The notes under the pieces are model-generated. The model worked only from the letters and a program-made list of their open reading frames with translations, was not told the DNA's origin and searched no databases. A stretch of 64,000 nt of DNA. Source: Vibrio metoecus. Its GTDB lineage: Bacteria; Pseudomonadota; Gammaproteobacteria; Enterobacterales; Vibrionaceae. Of the stretch, positions 47,240 to 57,808 are shown in pieces. The first letter of the stretch is position 1, and every line of letters starts with the position of its first letter. Location: the NCBI RefSeq assembly GCF_009665255.1, contig NZ_CP035686.1, positions 1,922,001-1,986,000 on the forward strand, written 5' to 3'. The position numbers and the translations under genes were made by a program.

Positions 47240-48586
47240 ATGAACGAGAAAACCCTACATTTAGATAAAAAGTCCGCAACTGCAAGTGGATTTAATCTAA
47301 GCCAAACAAAAATATTTGGCACTCCACTCCCTTTATTTTTATTTTTACTGATCACTGTATTAGCCGCTCATTTTACTGACACTTTACCTAGCGGTTTGGT
47401 GGGTGGTTTTGCTTTTATGTTTGTCATCGGCGCAATATTTGGCGAAGTTGGCAAACGTCTACCGATTTTTAATAAATACATCGGCGGTGCGCCGGTAATG
47501 ATTTTCTTGGTTGCCGCTTGGTTCGTGCATATGGGCTGGCTCAGTGATCGCGAAATCAAAACCGTGACCGAAGTGATGGATAAGAGCAAATTCTTGGATC
47601 TGTTCATCGCAGTGCTGATCACCGGCTCAATTCTGGCGGTCAACCGTAAACTGCTGATCCGCTCTTTGGCTGGCTACATTCCAACTATTCTCGCCGCGGT
47701 AGCGGGCGCTGCGGTGTTCGGTATCGCTATCGGCCTCGTATTTGGTATCACGCCTGATCGCATCATGATGCTGTACGTGCTACCGATTATGGGCGGTGGT
47801 AATGGTGCTGGCGCTATCCCACTTTCTGAAATTTATGAGTCGGTCACGGGTGGGTCGAAAGAGCAATACTACTCGGTTGCTATCGCGATCCTGACTATCG
47901 CCAACATTGTGGCCATCGTCGCCGCAGCGGTAATCAACATCATCGGCGAAAAAATGCCTTCACTGACCGGTAATGGTGAGTTGGTACGCCGCACCCAGTT
48001 AGATGTGAGCGAAGAAGCGAAAAACCTGACAGTGACTCACCGTGAAATTGCCATCGGTTTAATGCTGGCCGCTTGTGTGTACACCTTCTCTTATGCGTTA
48101 TCGAAAGAGATTTTGCCCGGTTTTGGCACCATTCAAATCCACACCTTTGCGTACATGGTGGTGATCATCGCCATCCTTAACGCGGCGGGTTTGTGCAGTG
48201 ATGAAATCAAAGAAGGCGCGAAACGTCTGTCGAATTTCTTCTCAAAACAGATGCTGTGGCTATTGATGGTCGGCGTTGGTATTGCTTACACCGATCTGGC
48301 TGAAATCATCAACGCTCTTACCTTTGCCAACGTAATCATTGCTACGGTGATTGTGCTTGGTGCGATTATCGGTGCCGCTTTAGGTGGCTGGGCGATGGGC
48401 TTCTACCCTGTTGAAGCTTCGATTACGGCAGGGCTATGTATGGCAAACCGCGGCGGATCGGGCGACCTTGAAGTGCTTGCCGCCTCTAACCGTATGAGCT
48501 TGCTCTCTTACGCACAAATCTCTTCACGTCTGGGTGGCGGCATTGTGCTGGTCATCGCCAGCGTCGTATTCGGAATGTTTGTTTAA
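47240..48586 (+). CDS. citS: Na+/citrate symporter CitS
   Basis: 448 residues with about eleven hydrophobic segments; 2-hydroxycarboxylate transporter family. Two GGNG/GG-type loop motifs are visible, PIMGGGNGAGAIPLSEIYES (~residues 184-203) and MANRGGSGDLEVLAASNRM (~residues 401-419), which form the substrate and Na+ sites. Imports citrate with Na+ under anaerobic conditions, feeding CitDEF. Divergent from citC; oadGAB follows in the same direction. Confidence 0.95.
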   Translation: MNEKTLHLDKKSATASGFNLSQTKIFGTPLPLFLFLLITVLAAHFTDTLPSGLVGGFAFMFVIGAIFGEVGKRLPIFNKYIGGAPVMIFLVAAWFVHMGWLSDREIKTVTEVMDKSKFLDLFIAVLITGSILAVNRKLLIRSLAGYIPTILAAVAGAAVFGIAIGLVFGITPDRIMMLYVLPIMGGGNGAGAIPLSEIYESVTGGSKEQYYSVAIAILTIANIVAIVAAAVINIIGEKMPSLTGNGELVRRTQLDVSEEAKNLTVTHREIAIGLMLAACVYTFSYALSKEILPGFGTIQIHTFAYMVVIIAILNAAGLCSDEIKEGAKRLSNFFSKQMLWLLMVGVGIAYTDLAEIINALTFANVIIATVIVLGAIIGAALGGWAMGFYPVEASITAGLCMANRGGSGDLEVLAASNRMSLLSYAQISSRLGGGIVLVIASVVFGMFV

Positions 48587-48679
48587 CCCTTTAACCCTTG
48601 CTCCTTGGGATTATTTGGCGCGCTTAGCGCGCCTTTTTTCTCTCCGTTTTCAACCCTGTTTTTACCACTGGAAGTGACC

Positions 48680-48952
48680 ATGCAATCAACCTCACTGTTC
48701 CTCGAAGGGATTAATTTGCTGACGCTGGGGATGGGCTTTGTGTTCATCTTTCTGATTTTCTTGGTATATGCCACGCGTGCGATGTCGCAATTGATTGTGC
48801 GTTTTGCCCCGCCGGAAGTGCCAGCCAAAACCACCAATAAAAAAGCCTCTGCCAACAAGGCCAAAGCCAACCCAAATCAAAACCAAGGTGAATTGCTCGC
48901 GGTGCTCACGGCCGCTGTCCATCACCATAAAACACAACAAAAACTATCTTAA
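48680..48952 (+). CDS. oadG: Oxaloacetate decarboxylase gamma chain
   Basis: 90 residues from MQSTSLFLEGINLLTLGMGF at 48680; the open frame extends to 48605 but has no RBS there. One N-terminal transmembrane helix (LTLGMGFVFIFLIFLVYAT), then a Lys/Ala/Asn-rich linker and HHHK near the end that may bind zinc. It holds the OadA and OadB subunits together. oadA follows after 18 bases. Confidence 0.92.
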   Translation: MQSTSLFLEGINLLTLGMGFVFIFLIFLVYATRAMSQLIVRFAPPEVPAKTTNKKASANKAKANPNQNQGELLAVLTAAVHHHKTQQKLS

Positions 48953-48970
48953 GTGAAGGAGAAACCACAG

Positions 48971-50770
48971 ATGACTCAGGCGATCAAACGCGTTGGTGTT
49001 ACGGATGTCGTATTGCGCGATGCTCACCAATCTCTTTTTGCCACCCGTTTACGAATTGACGACATGCTGCCGATTGCGCAGCAATTAGATCAGATCGGTT
49101 ATTGGTCTTTGGAATGTTGGGGAGGCGCGACCTTTGACAGCTGCATCCGCTTTTTAGGCGAAGACCCATGGCAACGTCTACGTTTACTCAAACAAGCCAT
49201 GCCCAATACGCCACTGCAAATGCTGCTGCGCGGGCAAAACCTGCTCGGCTACCGTCACTATGCCGATGATGTGGTGGATACTTTTGTTGAGCGTGCGGTG
49301 AAAAACGGCATGGATGTATTTCGTGTCTTCGATGCGATGAACGATGTACGCAACATGCAACAGGCGCTGCAAGCGGTGAAAAAGATGGGCGCGCATGCGC
49401 AAGGCACGCTCTGCTACACCACCAGCCCAGTACACAATTTACAAACTTGGGTCGATGTGGCGCAGCAACTGGCTGAGCTTGGTGTCGACTCAATTGCCCT
49501 GAAAGATATGGCCGGCATTTTGACCCCGTATGCCGCTGAAGAGCTGGTGTCTACCCTGAAAAAGCAAGTGGATGTCGAGCTGCATCTGCACTGTCACTCC
49601 ACCGCTGGCCTTGCCGATATGACTTTGCTTAAAGCGATTGAAGCGGGCGTGGATCGAGTGGATACCGCGATTTCCAGCATGAGTGGCACTTATGGTCATC
49701 CGGCGACCGAATCACTGGTCGCAACCTTGCAAGGCACCGGCTACGACACCGGATTGGATATCACCAAACTCGAACAGATTGCAGCTTACTTCCGTGATGT
49801 ACGCAAAAAATACCACGCCTTTGAAGGCATGATGAAAGGCAGCGATGCGCGCATTTTGGTGGCTCAGGTTCCCGGCGGCATGCTGACCAACATGGAAAGC
49901 CAACTCAAACAACAAAACGCGCTGGATAAACTCGATTTAGTGCTCGAAGAGATCCCACGCGTGCGTGAAGAACTCGGCTTTTTGCCTCTGGTCACCCCTA
50001 CCTCACAAATTGTCGGTACACAAGCGGTGATCAACGTGGTGCTGGGTGAGCGTTACAAAACCATCACCAAGGAAACCAGCGGTGTGCTGAAAGGGGAATA
50101 CGGCAAAACGCCAGCACCGGTTAACACTGAGCTGCAAGCTCGCGTGTTGGCGGGCGCAGAAGCCATTACTTGTCGCCCTGCGGATTTGATTGCCGCCGAA
50201 ATGCCAACCTTGCAAGACCGCGTATTGCAGCAAGCTAAAGAGCAGCACATCACCCTCGCCGAGAATGCGATTGATGATGTACTGACCATTGCGCTGTTTG
50301 ATCAGGTAGGCTGGAAGTTTTTAGCCAACCGCCATAACCCAGAAGCCTTTGAACCTGCGCCGCAAGCAGCAAGTTCAGCCAGCACACCGAAAACGCCAAC
50401 AGAAAAAAGCAAAGTACAGCCCGTGGAAAATCACGGTGTCTACACCATTACGGTGAACAACCAAAGCTATGTGGTGAAGGTGGATGAAGGCGGTGACCTG
50501 ACACATGTTGCTCCCTCGCCATCAGCCAGCAATGCACCAGTACCAAGTGCAGCAGAAGGTGAAAACCTCGCCGCACCGCTCTCTGGCAACATTTGGAAAA
50601 TTCATGCCTCAGCCGGTGATGAAGTGGCCGAAGGTGATGTCTTGCTGATTTTAGAAGCCATGAAGATGGAAACCGAAATTCGCGCGCCACGTGCTGGGGT
50701 GATCAGTGCCATTGAAGTCAATGAAGGCGATGCCGTACAAGTCGGCGATGCTTTGTTGGTATTGGCGTAA
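48971..50770 (+). CDS. oadA: Oxaloacetate decarboxylase alpha chain
   Basis: 599 residues from [20 protein letters not shown] at 48971, AAGGAG upstream. N-terminal carboxyltransferase domain ([40 protein letters not shown] with metal-binding His, ~residues 207-226), a conserved middle domain, a Pro/Ala/Ser-rich linker (~residues 465-530), and a biotinyl domain with LEAMKME, biotin on Lys ~565. It transfers CO2 from oxaloacetate to biotin, coupling with OadB. Confidence 0.97.
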   Translation: MTQAIKRVGVTDVVLRDAHQSLFATRLRIDDMLPIAQQLDQIGYWSLECWGGATFDSCIRFLGEDPWQRLRLLKQAMPNTPLQMLLRGQNLLGYRHYADDVVDTFVERAVKNGMDVFRVFDAMNDVRNMQQALQAVKKMGAHAQGTLCYTTSPVHNLQTWVDVAQQLAELGVDSIALKDMAGILTPYAAEELVSTLKKQVDVELHLHCHSTAGLADMTLLKAIEAGVDRVDTAISSMSGTYGHPATESLVATLQGTGYDTGLDITKLEQIAAYFRDVRKKYHAFEGMMKGSDARILVAQVPGGMLTNMESQLKQQNALDKLDLVLEEIPRVREELGFLPLVTPTSQIVGTQAVINVVLGERYKTITKETSGVLKGEYGKTPAPVNTELQARVLAGAEAITCRPADLIAAEMPTLQDRVLQQAKEQHITLAENAIDDVLTIALFDQVGWKFLANRHNPEAFEPAPQAASSASTPKTPTEKSKVQPVENHGVYTITVNNQSYVVKVDEGGDLTHVAPSPSASNAPVPSAAEGENLAAPLSGNIWKIHASAGDEVAEGDVLLILEAMKMETEIRAPRAGVISAIEVNEGDAVQVGDALLVLA

Positions 50771-50785
50771 TCAGAGGCGGAAAGT

Positions 50786-52087
50786 ATGGAAAATATTTTA
50801 GCCATGGTGCGTGATTTTGGCCTGTTCCACCTTCAGTGGGGACAGGGCATCATGATCCTTGTTGGGTTAGTGCTGCTCTATCTTGCCATCGTCAAACGTT
50901 TCGAGCCTTTGCTGCTGGTACCCATAGGTTTTGGGGGAATTTTATCTAACCTGCCTGATGCTGGGCTTGCCATGTCAGCCATCGAAAATGCCGTGTATGC
51001 GGCCAAACCGGAAGTGATGACGGCGTTTTCAGAAGTGCTGCAACTCAGCTCCTACATGCCTGCAGACATCAAGCAAGCCTTGAGCAGCGCAACGCCACTG
51101 CAGATGACCACCTTGCACCTGCTTGCTGAGCAGTACCAATACAGTGATGGCATGCTGTATCTGTTTTACAGCATTGCGATTGCCTCTGGCGCTGGCCCGT
51201 TAATCATCTTTATGGGCGTAGGCGCGATGACCGATTTTGGTCCTCTGCTCGCCAACCCTAAAACCTTACTGCTCGGCGCGGCGGCTCAGTTTGGTATTTT
51301 CACTACCGTATTGGGCGCGTTGGCATTAAGCAGTTTAGGAGTGATGGATTTTAGCGTGGCGCAAGCGGCGGCGATTGGCATCATTGGCGGTGCTGATGGC
51401 CCAACCGCGATATACGTATCGAGCATGCTCGCACCAGAATTGTTGGGAGCGATTGCGGTCGCCGCCTACTCCTACATGGCGTTAGTGCCTATGATTCAGC
51501 CGCCGATCATGCGTGCGCTGACCACACAAGAAGAGCGCAAAATTCAGATGCAGCAGCTGCGTCAGGTGCACAAGCTGGAAAAAATCGGCTTTCCGCTCCT
51601 ACTGCTGATCTTGATTGCTCTCTTGCTGCCTTCGGCAACGCCACTGCTCGGCATGTTCTGCTTTGGTAACTTGATGCGCGAATGTGGCGTGGTGGAGCGT
51701 TTATCCGACACAGCGCAAAACGCCCTCATCAACATAGTGACCATTTTCCTTGGCTTGTCCGTCGGCTCCAAGCTGATGGCAGATAAGTTCCTGCAGCCAC
51801 AAACCATCGGCATTTTGGTGCTCGGTATTGTGGCGTTTTGTGTCGGCACCGCAGCTGGGGTGTTGATGGCGAAACTGATGAACCGTTTCTCGACCACCAA
51901 ACTCAATCCGCTGATTGGTTCTGCTGGGGTTTCTGCCGTGCCAATGGCCGCGCGCGTCTCCAACAAGGTCGGGCTTGAAGCCAATGCGCAGAACTTTTTG
52001 CTGATGCATGCCATGGGTCCCAACGTCGCGGGGGTGATTGGCTCTGCGGTCGCCGCTGGGGTAATGATCAAATATGTGATGGGCTAA
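50786..52087 (+). CDS. oadB: Oxaloacetate decarboxylase beta chain, Na+ pump
   Basis: 433 residues, about nine to eleven transmembrane segments. It decarboxylates carboxybiotin and exports Na+. Conserved stretches [60 protein letters not shown] (with the functional Asp, ~residue 203) and [20 protein letters not shown] near the end. 15 bases after oadA, RBS AGGCGGAAAG. The sodium gradient drives CitS. Confidence 0.96.
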   Translation: MENILAMVRDFGLFHLQWGQGIMILVGLVLLYLAIVKRFEPLLLVPIGFGGILSNLPDAGLAMSAIENAVYAAKPEVMTAFSEVLQLSSYMPADIKQALSSATPLQMTTLHLLAEQYQYSDGMLYLFYSIAIASGAGPLIIFMGVGAMTDFGPLLANPKTLLLGAAAQFGIFTTVLGALALSSLGVMDFSVAQAAAIGIIGGADGPTAIYVSSMLAPELLGAIAVAAYSYMALVPMIQPPIMRALTTQEERKIQMQQLRQVHKLEKIGFPLLLLILIALLLPSATPLLGMFCFGNLMRECGVVERLSDTAQNALINIVTIFLGLSVGSKLMADKFLQPQTIGILVLGIVAFCVGTAAGVLMAKLMNRFSTTKLNPLIGSAGVSAVPMAARVSNKVGLEANAQNFLLMHAMGPNVAGVIGSAVAAGVMIKYVMG

Positions 52088-52157
52088 ACATAATTGGTTG
52101 GGGTTTCTTAGACCCCAATCAATAAGCCTCCTTTATAGCAAGGATAGACTCGCCGGC

Positions 52158-53855
52158 ATGAACATATCCCTCACGCAATTTTTACACACCAAAGTCTGCC
52201 AGACGCTTTCGTTTCAACAGAGGGTCGGCGCTCTGTTGGTGGCTATGGTGGTGATCCAGCTTTCGCTGGTGGCCGGCTTTTTTCATCAAACCTTAAGTGA
52301 AACCTTAGAAGATCAGATCAGTACCAAAGCGCTAATTCAAGCGCGTGAGATTGCGACCGATCCCAATCTCATTGTGCTGATCCAACAAAATCGGCTTGCT
52401 GAAGTGCAGGCCAAAATCGATCGTTTACAACGCATCTCGGATGCCAATTTTATTGTGATTGGCGATGCCAATGGCATTCGCATCGCGCATCCGGATGAGC
52501 AAAAAATCGGCTTACCGATGCAAGGAGGAGACAGTATTCGCGCATTAAAAGAGGGCGAATATTACACCTCAACTCAAAAAGGCAGCCTAGGTTGGGCAAT
52601 TCGAGGCAAAGCCGCGATTGTTGCCCCTTCGGGAGAGATCCTCGGCGTGGTTTCTGTTGGCTACCTGCTCGATAACATCAGCAGTTGGCTGCGGGTTTAC
52701 TCCTACCCAGTGATTTTCACTGTGCTGCTTTTAATGCTGCTTTCTGCGCTCGGCGCTTGGATCTTTACCCGCCATATCAAACAGCAGATGTTCAATATGG
52801 AGCCGGAAGAGATCGCCATGAACCTCAACCTACAGCAGTCGATTTTACAAAGTGTGTATGAAGGTATCGTCGCGATCAGCTTGAAAGGGGAAATCCTGTC
52901 CGTCAATGCTAAGGCACTGAATATTTTGGGCATTGCCCATCAGCCGACTCATTTGATTGGGCGTAATGTTCAAGAGTTCATCACTCCAACCTGCTTTTTT
53001 ATGGGCGCAAGCCCGTTTGGCAAGTTGGCGCAGCAAAACCGTGTCAGCCAGCAAGATGAACTGATCAGCTGTAATGGTGAAACCTTGGTCGCGAATCGGG
53101 TACCGATCAATTCTGGGCAGCAACAAATCGGCTGGGTGGTCAGTTTTCGTCGCCGCAATGATTTCAACACGCTCACCTCGCAGCTCACCCAGATCCGTCA
53201 ACATAACGATAATTTGCGCGTGATGAGTCACGAGTTTGCCAACCGCCTCTCGACCATCGGCGGCTTAATTCAAATCGGTGCGTATGACGAAGCAGTGAAA
53301 ACCATCCGCCGCGAAACGGCAGAGCAGCAACAGCTGATCGATTTCATCGCCCAAACTTTTCACCCGAAAGTAATCGCGGGGTTACTGCTGGGGAAATACA
53401 GCCGCGCCAAAGAGTTAGGGCTGTGCTTGGAGTTCGATCCGCTATCGCATCTACACCAAGAGCCGCAGTGCATGACCTCAGATGAACTGGCGGCGGTACT
53501 TGGCAATCTGCTGGATAACGCGTTTGAAGCTACGCTAAAAAATCCACACAGCAATAAAACCATTTCTCTGCTGCTAACCGATAACGGTGAGGAGTTGGTG
53601 ATTGAAGTGGCGGACAACGGCATCGGGATCTCGGCCGACATCGCCCAAACTTTGTTTCTCAAGGGAGTGAGTAGCAAAAACCAAGAAGGACACGGTATCG
53701 GACTTTACCTTGTCCATCAATTTGTCACTCAGGCTCATGGATCGATTCTTATCGACAGTGCGGAGCCGCAAGGGACTATTTTTTCTATTTTTATTCCCAA
53801 TAGACCCAACACGCTTGCAGTGGAAAACCTTCCAGAGCTTGCCGAACGGGCATAA
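52158..53855 (+). CDS. citA: Citrate sensor histidine kinase CitA
   Basis: 565 residues from MNISLTQFLHTKVCQTLSFQ at 52158. Transmembrane helix ~27-47, periplasmic PASp citrate-sensing domain to ~175 (IGDANGIRIAHPDEQKIGLP), second helix ~180-205, cytoplasmic PAS, then H-box MSHEFANRLSTIGGL with the phosphorylated His at ~358 and ATPase elements LDNAFEATLKNP, VADNGIGISADIA and GHGIGLYLV. Of the CitA/DcuS class. Upstream of and 14-17 bases from citB. Confidence 0.94.
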   Translation: MNISLTQFLHTKVCQTLSFQQRVGALLVAMVVIQLSLVAGFFHQTLSETLEDQISTKALIQAREIATDPNLIVLIQQNRLAEVQAKIDRLQRISDANFIVIGDANGIRIAHPDEQKIGLPMQGGDSIRALKEGEYYTSTQKGSLGWAIRGKAAIVAPSGEILGVVSVGYLLDNISSWLRVYSYPVIFTVLLLMLLSALGAWIFTRHIKQQMFNMEPEEIAMNLNLQQSILQSVYEGIVAISLKGEILSVNAKALNILGIAHQPTHLIGRNVQEFITPTCFFMGASPFGKLAQQNRVSQQDELISCNGETLVANRVPINSGQQQIGWVVSFRRRNDFNTLTSQLTQIRQHNDNLRVMSHEFANRLSTIGGLIQIGAYDEAVKTIRRETAEQQQLIDFIAQTFHPKVIAGLLLGKYSRAKELGLCLEFDPLSHLHQEPQCMTSDELAAVLGNLLDNAFEATLKNPHSNKTISLLLTDNGEELVIEVADNGIGISADIAQTLFLKGVSSKNQEGHGIGLYLVHQFVTQAHGSILIDSAEPQGTIFSIFIPNRPNTLAVENLPELAERA

Positions 53856-53871
53856 GAAGAGTTTGATTATG

Positions 53872-54552
53872 ATGGAATTAATCGACGTATTGATCGTAGA
53901 GGATGAAACGAGCATTGCTGACGTGCACAGCTTTTATCTCAAACAAACCGCCCGCTTTCGCCCCGTCGGCGTGGCACAAAGTATCAACGAAGCGCGCAAT
54001 ATGGTGCGCATTCTCAAACCTAAACTGATTTTCTTGGATAACTACCTGCCCGATGGTCGTGGCATTGAGTTTTTGAAAGAGTTAACCCATCAACCGCAAG
54101 CGCCGGATGTCATTTTTATCACCGCCGCTTCGGATATGGAGACCGTGCGCGAAGCCGTACGCTGCGGGGTTTTTGATTACCTGTTAAAACCGATCGCCTA
54201 CGATCGAGTACAAAACTCGCTGGAACGGTATCTGAAATACATCAGCTCGCTGCGCGCCAATGACAGTGTGAATCAACGACACGTCGATGAGCTATTTAAT
54301 TTTCAAGCCAAAACCGAGCAGCTTGATGGGTTGCCGAAAGGGATTGATGAACTGACCTTAATCAAAATCCAAGAGATTTATCACCATGAACCGCAAGCGG
54401 CCTACACTGCAGAATTGTTAGGACAAGCGATTGGGATCAGCAAAACCACGGCCAGACGTTATTTGGAATATTGTGTGGCCAGTGGTTTTCTGGAGGCCTG
54501 TATTCAGCATGGCCGGGTGGGTCGTCCCGAACGACTTTATCAAAAGCGCTAG
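53872..54552 (+). CDS. citB: Citrate response regulator CitB
   Basis: 226 residues from MELIDVLIVEDETSIADVHS; an ATG one codon upstream is equally placed. CheY-like receiver with the phosphoacceptor Asp ~56 in IFLDNYLPDGRGIEFL, and DE pair 10-12 region. C-terminal helix-turn-helix (TAELLGQAIGISKTTARRYL, ~residues 180-199). Partner of CitA and predicted activator at the citC/citS interval. Confidence 0.94.
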   Translation: MELIDVLIVEDETSIADVHSFYLKQTARFRPVGVAQSINEARNMVRILKPKLIFLDNYLPDGRGIEFLKELTHQPQAPDVIFITAASDMETVREAVRCGVFDYLLKPIAYDRVQNSLERYLKYISSLRANDSVNQRHVDELFNFQAKTEQLDGLPKGIDELTLIKIQEIYHHEPQAAYTAELLGQAIGISKTTARRYLEYCVASGFLEACIQHGRVGRPERLYQKR

Positions 54553-54585
54553 CCCACCCAGCATGCCGAATGCATCAAGCATGAG

Positions 54586-54858
54586 TTACAAAGTGTAGTG
54601 AAAGGGGATCACTTCGGTGCTCTCCCCTATTTCCAACACCCCTTCTAAGTTGTTACTGTGACACTGACAAAGTGGGATCACAAATACCCCTTCTTCATCT
54701 TTATCACGTTTCACCAACATCGCCTGCGACGACGGAATTAAACAGTTGATTTCCGCACAAAACGCTTGGCTATCTCGGCTAAAGTGCTGCCAATAGGCCA
54801 ACCAATTTTCTCGCGCTTGGGCAGAAGCCAAATCTCTAGAAACTTTTCTTACTAACAT
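54586..54858 (-). CDS. Small hypothetical protein, 90 residues
   Basis: I do not recognise this protein. It has no signal peptide or membrane segment; the N-terminus is basic (MLVRKVSRDLASAQARENWL), with aromatic-rich YWQHFSRDSQAF and a C-terminal CQCHSNN that could bind metal. The RBS is poor. It faces away from citB and is convergent with it; no operon partner. Could be an orphan real gene or a spurious frame; the codon pattern looks protein-like. Confidence 0.55.
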   Translation of the reverse strand: MLVRKVSRDLASAQARENWLAYWQHFSRDSQAFCAEINCLIPSSQAMLVKRDKDEEGVFVIPLCQCHSNNLEGVLEIGESTEVIPFHYTL

Positions 54859-55012
54859 CGCATCACCACTGTGGCTATTGAGTCGCCCTATTACAATGGA
54901 TTTCGACTCCGCTAAGCATGAAGCGATTCAAAGTTCGCCGTAGCGATAAAAATCTTATTGGTTTTTATGGCGTTATCTTGCTAACACCACACAACCCTTA
55001 CCGATTTTGTGC

Positions 55013-55342
55013 TTAATGAATGTAACGGAAAATCGTGCGATTAATGCCTAGCGCCTCACCCAACCAGCGGATCTGGTCATCTTGATGGTCATAAGCATCA
55101 TCGCCCGATACCGGATGAATGAGCACACTCAGCGCACCGCGATTCGCCTCTAACCACTCGATAAGCCCATACTGATTATCGCGAAAATGCAGTTCAAACA
55201 TCGGCTTAACATGCGGGCCAACACGGCGTGGCACTAGGCCAAATAACGCGATCACATCACGGCGTTCACGGGCAATCTGTTGGCGAAAACGTTCAGCGAC
55301 GATCGCTTGGTCTGGATCAAAATAAACATGAGCATGAAACAT
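55013..55342 (-). CDS. DOPA 4,5-dioxygenase family protein
   Basis: 109 residues starting MFHAHVYFDPDQAIVAERFR. His-rich positions HAHVYF (3-8), GPHVKPMFELHFRD (~62-75) and VLIHPVSGDDAYDHQDDQ (~93-110) are the conserved metal-binding segments of the DOPA 4,5-dioxygenase (PF08883-like) family. In bacteria the substrate is unproven. RBS TAAGGAG is well placed. Stand-alone gene upstream of the LysR gene. Confidence 0.85.
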   Translation of the reverse strand: MFHAHVYFDPDQAIVAERFRQQIARERRDVIALFGLVPRRVGPHVKPMFELHFRDNQYGLIEWLEANRGALSVLIHPVSGDDAYDHQDDQIRWLGEALGINRTIFRYIH

Positions 55343-55466
55343 AGTAACTCCTTAGGAGAGAACAACAGGACGAGGTCAGCATAGCGCTACATTAAGCACA
55401 ATATCAGCAGGCGAATTTGCACAATAAGGTCGATTTCTTCGAACGAGAGTGCAAAACACACCGCCC

Positions 55467-56399
55467 CTATAGCGCAGAATCGCGATCGGTTTGGCTAACC
55501 TGCACCGGAATTTGCTTTTGCAACCACTGGCAAAAAACTTGCGTCGCGTCAGTGGCTTGGTGAGTAATCAAAAAGTAGCCAGCCTTGGCTCGAATGGGAG
55601 CAAAGGGGGTAACCAAACGCCCTGTATCGAGTTCGTTTGAAAGTAAGGCAGTACGCGCCATTGCAATCCCCACTCCGGCCTCTGCAGCAGACATCGCCAT
55701 ATCCGTGCGGTTGAAATAGTGATCACGCCGCTCAGGCAAGGTAATACCCATTTGCTGAGCCCAGTAGTGCCACTCTTGGTCGCGTGCTGCATTCGCCCAT
55801 GGCATCGCATCATGCAGTAGCACGACCTGCTGCCAATTTTCTGCGTTTGCCCAATCCTGCTGTAACCAAGAATGGGCTGCGAGATAGTTCGTGCTCATCA
55901 CGGGCAATAACCACTCCTCCATCAATAACTGCGCTTCTCGCCGCGGATAAGGTAACGCGCCATAATCAATCGCCAGATCGTAATCACGCCGCTCACTATC
56001 CACCAACGCGCCTTCCGCGAACGTCTGAATCTGAATTTCCGGATGACGGCGATAAAAGTCCTCTAGCCGCGGAACCAACCACTTAAACGCAAATGACGGT
56101 GTCAGTTTCAGCCGGATCTCTTTTCGCTCCGTTGATGGCACTAAACTGTGAATTGTCTGTTCAATATCTTGATAGCTACGTTGCACCGTCGTCAGTAGGA
56201 TTCGTCCAGCCTCAGTTAAACGTACCCCGCGAGAATGCCGTTCAAATAAGCTAAAACCCAGCTGCGCTTCCAACTGCAACATTTGTTGGCTTATCGCCCC
56301 CGTGGTGAGATGGAGAGCCGCAGCAGCTAAGCTAAAGCTGGAGTATTGAGCTACCTGCATAAAAGTATGCAAACTGGCAACTTGCTGGCTTTTTAACAT
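55467..56399 (-). CDS. LysR family transcriptional regulator, divergent from dadA
   Basis: 310 residues. N-terminal winged HTH with FSLAAAALHLTTGAISQQML (~residues 20-39) and LFERHSRGVRLTEAGRILL, then an effector domain with two lobes. It starts 103 bases from dadA on the other strand, the usual position for a LysR activator of its neighbour, so it may sense an amino acid and control dadA. That link is inference. Confidence 0.87.
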   Translation of the reverse strand: MLKSQQVASLHTFMQVAQYSSFSLAAAALHLTTGAISQQMLQLEAQLGFSLFERHSRGVRLTEAGRILLTTVQRSYQDIEQTIHSLVPSTERKEIRLKLTPSFAFKWLVPRLEDFYRRHPEIQIQTFAEGALVDSERRDYDLAIDYGALPYPRREAQLLMEEWLLPVMSTNYLAAHSWLQQDWANAENWQQVVLLHDAMPWANAARDQEWHYWAQQMGITLPERRDHYFNRTDMAMSAAEAGVGIAMARTALLSNELDTGRLVTPFAPIRAKAGYFLITHQATDATQVFCQWLQKQIPVQVSQTDRDSAL

Positions 56400-56502
56400 G
56401 GACTTGCTTTTAGTTTTACTAAAGGGTGGTGATAATTTTTATCGATTGTTAATGAAAAGTAAACCTCCGACACTGAGCCGAAAATGAAGCAAGGAGTCAA
56501 TG

Positions 56503-57765
56503 ATGGAAGTTTTGGTTTTAGGCAGTGGTGTGGTCGGATTAACCAGTGCTTGGTATCTTGCGCAAGCTGGCCATGATGTCACCGTCGTCGATCGCCAACC
56601 ACGTAGCGCCGAAGAAACCAGCTTTGCAAACGCAGGGCAAATCTCCTATGGCTACTCTTCCCCTTGGGCTGCGCCGGGCATTCCGCAAAAAGCCCTGAAA
56701 TGGATGCTAGAAGAACACGCGCCACTCAAAATTCAGCCCTCGCTTGATCCTGCATTACTGAGCTGGATGGGAAAAATGCTGCTCAACTGCCAACTGTCGC
56801 GCTACCAAGTTAATAAATCTCGGATGTTGGCGATTGCCAACCACAGCCGTGAGTGTTTAAAAGCACTCAATCAAACCTATTCGCTCGATTACCAAGGCCG
56901 CCAACGCGGCACTTTACAAGTATTTCGTGATGAAAAGCAGTTAGCTGCGATTGAAAAAGACATGCAGCTTCTGGCGCAAAGTGGCGTACGTTTTGAATTG
57001 CTGAATGTCGCCCAGTGTCTGATTCATGAACCGGGGCTCGCCCCAGTGCAGAAAAAATTGGTGGGTGGTCTATGGCTACCGGATGACGAAACAGGCGATT
57101 GTTACTTGTTTTGCCAACAGCTAACCGAACTTGCCAAGCAACAAGGTGTGCGTTTTCACTTTGATTGCCACATCCAACAATTGGTTAATGAAGGCAAAAA
57201 GATCATCGGTGTCCAAACCGATTTAGGCTTGCTCAAAGCAGATGCTTATGTGATGGCTCTGGGCAGTTATTCAACCCCGTTACTCAAACCGCTCGGCATT
57301 GATATTCCTGTCTATCCAGTAAAAGGATACTCGCTAACCTTACCGATTATTGATGAAAAATTTGCGCCGCAATCGACCGTGATGGATGAAACTTATAAGG
57401 TTGCGCTGACTCGCTTTGCCGATCGGATCCGCGTAGCGGGAACGGCAGAGCTAGCCGGTTTTGATCCTGCGATTCCAGAAGCACGTAAAGCGACGATTGA
57501 AATGGTCGCGCGTGATTTGTTTCCGCACGGAGGGGATTTTGCGCAAGGGCAATTCTGGACCGGCTTTCGCCCGATGACACCCGATGGCACACCAATCATC
57601 GGTGCCACTCCGTATACCAACCTCTATACCAACACTGGGCATGGCACACTGGGATGGACGATGGCTTGCGGCTCCGCCAGTATTCTGGCCGATGTGATCA
57701 CTCAGGGCGAAAGCACACTGAGCCGATTAGGACTAGATCTGTTCCGTTATCCAAAAGCATCCTAA
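56503..57765 (+). CDS. dadA: D-amino acid dehydrogenase, small subunit
   Basis: 420 residues from MEVLVLGSGVVGLTSAWYLA; AAGGAG lies 6 bases before this ATG and 3 bases before the earlier ATG at 56500. It oxidises D-alanine and other D-amino acids to keto acids and passes electrons to the quinone pool. FAD-binding GSGVVGLTSAWYLAQAGHDV (~residues 7-26) and C-terminal GHGTLGWTMACGSASILADV are intact. The alanine symporter gene follows 370 bases on. Confidence 0.94.
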   Translation: MEVLVLGSGVVGLTSAWYLAQAGHDVTVVDRQPRSAEETSFANAGQISYGYSSPWAAPGIPQKALKWMLEEHAPLKIQPSLDPALLSWMGKMLLNCQLSRYQVNKSRMLAIANHSRECLKALNQTYSLDYQGRQRGTLQVFRDEKQLAAIEKDMQLLAQSGVRFELLNVAQCLIHEPGLAPVQKKLVGGLWLPDDETGDCYLFCQQLTELAKQQGVRFHFDCHIQQLVNEGKKIIGVQTDLGLLKADAYVMALGSYSTPLLKPLGIDIPVYPVKGYSLTLPIIDEKFAPQSTVMDETYKVALTRFADRIRVAGTAELAGFDPAIPEARKATIEMVARDLFPHGGDFAQGQFWTGFRPMTPDGTPIIGATPYTNLYTNTGHGTLGWTMACGSASILADVITQGESTLSRLGLDLFRYPKAS

Positions 57766-57779
57766 ATGCGCGGCTTTTT

Positions 57780-57808
57780 GGCTCTGCCTGCAGAAGCATG
57801 GCAGAGCC
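57780..57808 (+). terminator. dadA terminator
   Basis: GGCTCTGCC/GGCAGAGCC stem with an 11-base loop followed by ATTTCTC; a short T-run, so moderate. Confidence 0.7.
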
